Source: Ancylostoma caninum | Lineage: Eukaryota; Nematoda; Chromadorea; Rhabditida; Ancylostomatidae | Assembly: GCA_037903475.1 (NCBI GenBank) | Contig: JBAJFG010000451.1 | Coordinates: 620,001-684,000, forward strand | Direction: 5' to 3' | DNA length: 64,000 nt | In this document: piece by piece, positions 48,901-51,900 of the stretch | How positions within the stretch are numbered: the stretch's first letter is position 1 | Layout: each line of letters opens with the position of its first letter | Translations under genes and position numbers: made by a program | Notes under the pieces: model-generated | Databases searched by the model: none | Seen by the model: only the letters and a program-made list of their open reading frames with translations | Told to the model about the DNA's origin: nothing

Positions 48901-51900
48901 TAATCGAATCTCTGATGGCTAAAGGCTTGTAGGAGAGGTACATATGTGGCATTTTAGCCTTGTTCTTAGACCACTTCCACATACCGATCCTCATACTTGT
49001 TTCCTTAAGGAGGAACTTTTCTGAAAAAAAGTAAAAAGTTGGGAAGAATGAAGCGACCGCGACCCTTACTTTTCATTCCTCTGTTTCTCATAATCTCTTG
49101 TCACTGGAAGCCGTGAGAAAGTCTTGAAAGAGCTCCTCGCTGATATCGAAAAATTCAAACTTTTGATGTTTTGACTTACTTGGAAGCCTTCTGAGGATCC
49201 CGCATCAAATATTTCTCAAGAGGTTATATTTTTTGAAATTATATTTTGAGGGCCAATTTCTCGGAAATTGAAAATAGTTCGCTTTACCTTTATTCATCTG
49301 AAAAATATCGGAAAAGCACCTGTTCGTAGCCAGCACGGGATCCAGAGTTTCTTGTTCCGCCATATTTCTCAGAGTCACGGCTGGTCACTAACGATGAACG
49401 ACATTTCGATTGATCACAGCCTGAAAGTCGGAGGTTGAAAATTGTTAATAAAATAAATAGAAAGTTTGGGAGTAAAAACGCAACTAGGTATGTATAAATC
49501 GGTTTTCCTCAGTCGCTGCGAAGTCTGCGAAAAATAATGGTTGTCGGGGGACAGAAATTGACTTTTTTAACAGGAGCGAAATCCACTTTTTACTTCCTTA
49601 GATAATCTCATGCAAAGCAGAATTTAGAAGCCCCTGACAAGGAAAGTGCAGGAACTTAAGCTGCCATCCCAGGCCAAGACCTGAGTGGTTAGAATGCCTG
49701 TCCAACATGATGTCACAGGCTATTCTTATAATCTGCCAAACGGTTCACAGAAGCTCAGAATTATCACAGAAAACCGTGAAAAATTCCCGATTTCAGCAGG
49801 AAAATGGCAGATGATGTTTATGTTCATGCAAAATTATGTTGATAGTGGCGATCAGCGTTTGAAATCACCCCTATGTACAGAAATGGGGAAGATATTGCGA
49901 GACCCCCTAACTACTCTAGTCTACTGCTATGTTCCAACTGTGCACCCCGCACGTGCACTGCCCTGTGGTGTGCCCGTGCGAAAAACGGGCATAACTCCTG
50001 ATAGAAAAAAGATTCGGAAAAGGCAAAAACTGATTTGAAATCAGCATCGGGAGCTGCGCAAGGCAGTTCACAATTCGCTACGGGGCGAATAGAAGGTATG
50101 CCACACTGCCAGCGTATCCTTCAATTGTCGGCGTGGTTGGAGGTCATCTACGTGGAACTCTGGGCTTCTGTAAGCGATTTGGAAGATTCAAGTATAGCCT
50201 CTAACATCACGTTGGGCATGCTTTCTAACCATATAGGTCTCATCACGGATTAGCAGCTTAATTTTGTGCACTTCCTTTGTGAGTAGCCACAGAAGTACTT
50301 TAGTATAAAAAAAAGTTCTGAACCTGGGTAACCCAACCGCACTTATGATTGCAGCTGTTCTTCTGTAATCAGCCCAAACAGCTGAAGTAACACGTGGAGG
50401 TAGCCGGCTAAAAACGACTTCATATTATCCCACACTGTTTTCGGAGTAACCACAGGAAATCATTGCTGCATACGTTTTTTTCAGAAGTTCCACCATAATC
50501 TTAAAATCCTGTTCGTATGCTCCAAGCGTCTCAGAAGAGCACAACTACGACAGAATTGTCAAAAGCCCCAAAATTGCACGTTGTTTGCGCCCACCTCTCT
50601 TGTTCGTTTTTTTTTTCTTTTCAGAAATAAATGCTGCGTCAATGCATAGCTTAGGAAACTATTTGGAAACTATTTCGTGCTTTTTGTGCAGTTTTTCTTT
50701 GTGTAGGCTAAGAAGCCCTATGGTTTTAGGATGATTTGCAGTTGTTGTGCTCGACTGAAGGAGATGCTGTTTTCCCATTATTTTGTATTTTCCATATTCT
50801 TCGCTACAGTTGGATTCCTCCCAGAACATGCCAATTTATGATATTTTAATCTTCTTGAGCGCGGCATCTTGTACAGGGTGCAAGAGCCTTAACCCCCTCC
50901 CCCATTCCTGAACTGAAGTCGAATCTATAGCACAAAAAGGGATTGTTCTGCGCCGGCCACTTTATCCATCTTAGCAGCTTACCTTTCTCCCTTATGGACC
51001 TTCAAATTTCTGAATATTTAAAAACTGATGGCATAGACGCATTTGCAGTTTGTGCTATTGTTCGGTTCAGAAAACAAACAAATCATGTTGCATGAGAAGA
51101 TTTGTGCGCCCGTGCTTATCCTAGGAAGCAGCCAAATTGCGCTCAGCAGCGCTCTTATTCAGTTTCCTTTCATGGACGTCATTTCCTAAGATGGGTACAG
51201 CACAGGTAACGGGGTTTAATCATGACAAAGGTGACCTCTTTGAGCTGGTTCACTAATCCTCTGTCCTTTTTATCCGCATTTACCGGCAGAGCTAGAATGA
51301 GCACGGCTGTAGTGCTTCTTCTAGCTTTGTTCTCGTAAATCTTCCCGCACTCCCGGCTCATTGTAAGGGATTTATTCTCAAGGTCAGCTATACTATAGTA
51401 CATCTCTATGGTGATACATTTGATTTCGGAGCTGTGTCGAACAAGCGATCATTCACTGTTGAGACCAAACGCTCCTTCGCAGCTGTATTCCCTGACTTTT
51501 CTTGGTGAAATATCCAGGAAATATCCATTGCAATGTTTCCTACATTAAGAAAAGTCACAAAATGAGTATGAAAGTATATATTAGGTTGAGGAATTGTAAA
51601 TGTACGTTGTGTTCGTGAACATATTTTTCGACCATACTAAAACCTTTGGAGGTGTGTGTATATTCATTTTGAAAAGCATTTCATATCGTTTACTGGAGTA
51701 TGACTTGCTCAATTGTTTTCCAAAAAAAATTGGAAGGACACAGATAAAAATTGTGGAATTTCCTTCTGCATGTTATACAACCTTGGACAAAATATATCTA
51801 CGGTAGAATTGCACCAAACCCTAAGTAATGCTCTCATAGAGAATTCGATTTGCCACTCAGCCACATCCGTGCTAAAATTGACCCTCCGAAAATAGCTTGG

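Noticed and set aside
49676..49710. tRNA D-arm-like sequence GAGTGGTTAGAATGCC
   Set aside because: No B box or acceptor pairing follows within tRNA distance.
49685..50038. 117-codon + strand ORF
   Set aside because: No recognisable domain, biased composition and no splice signals. It is probably chance.
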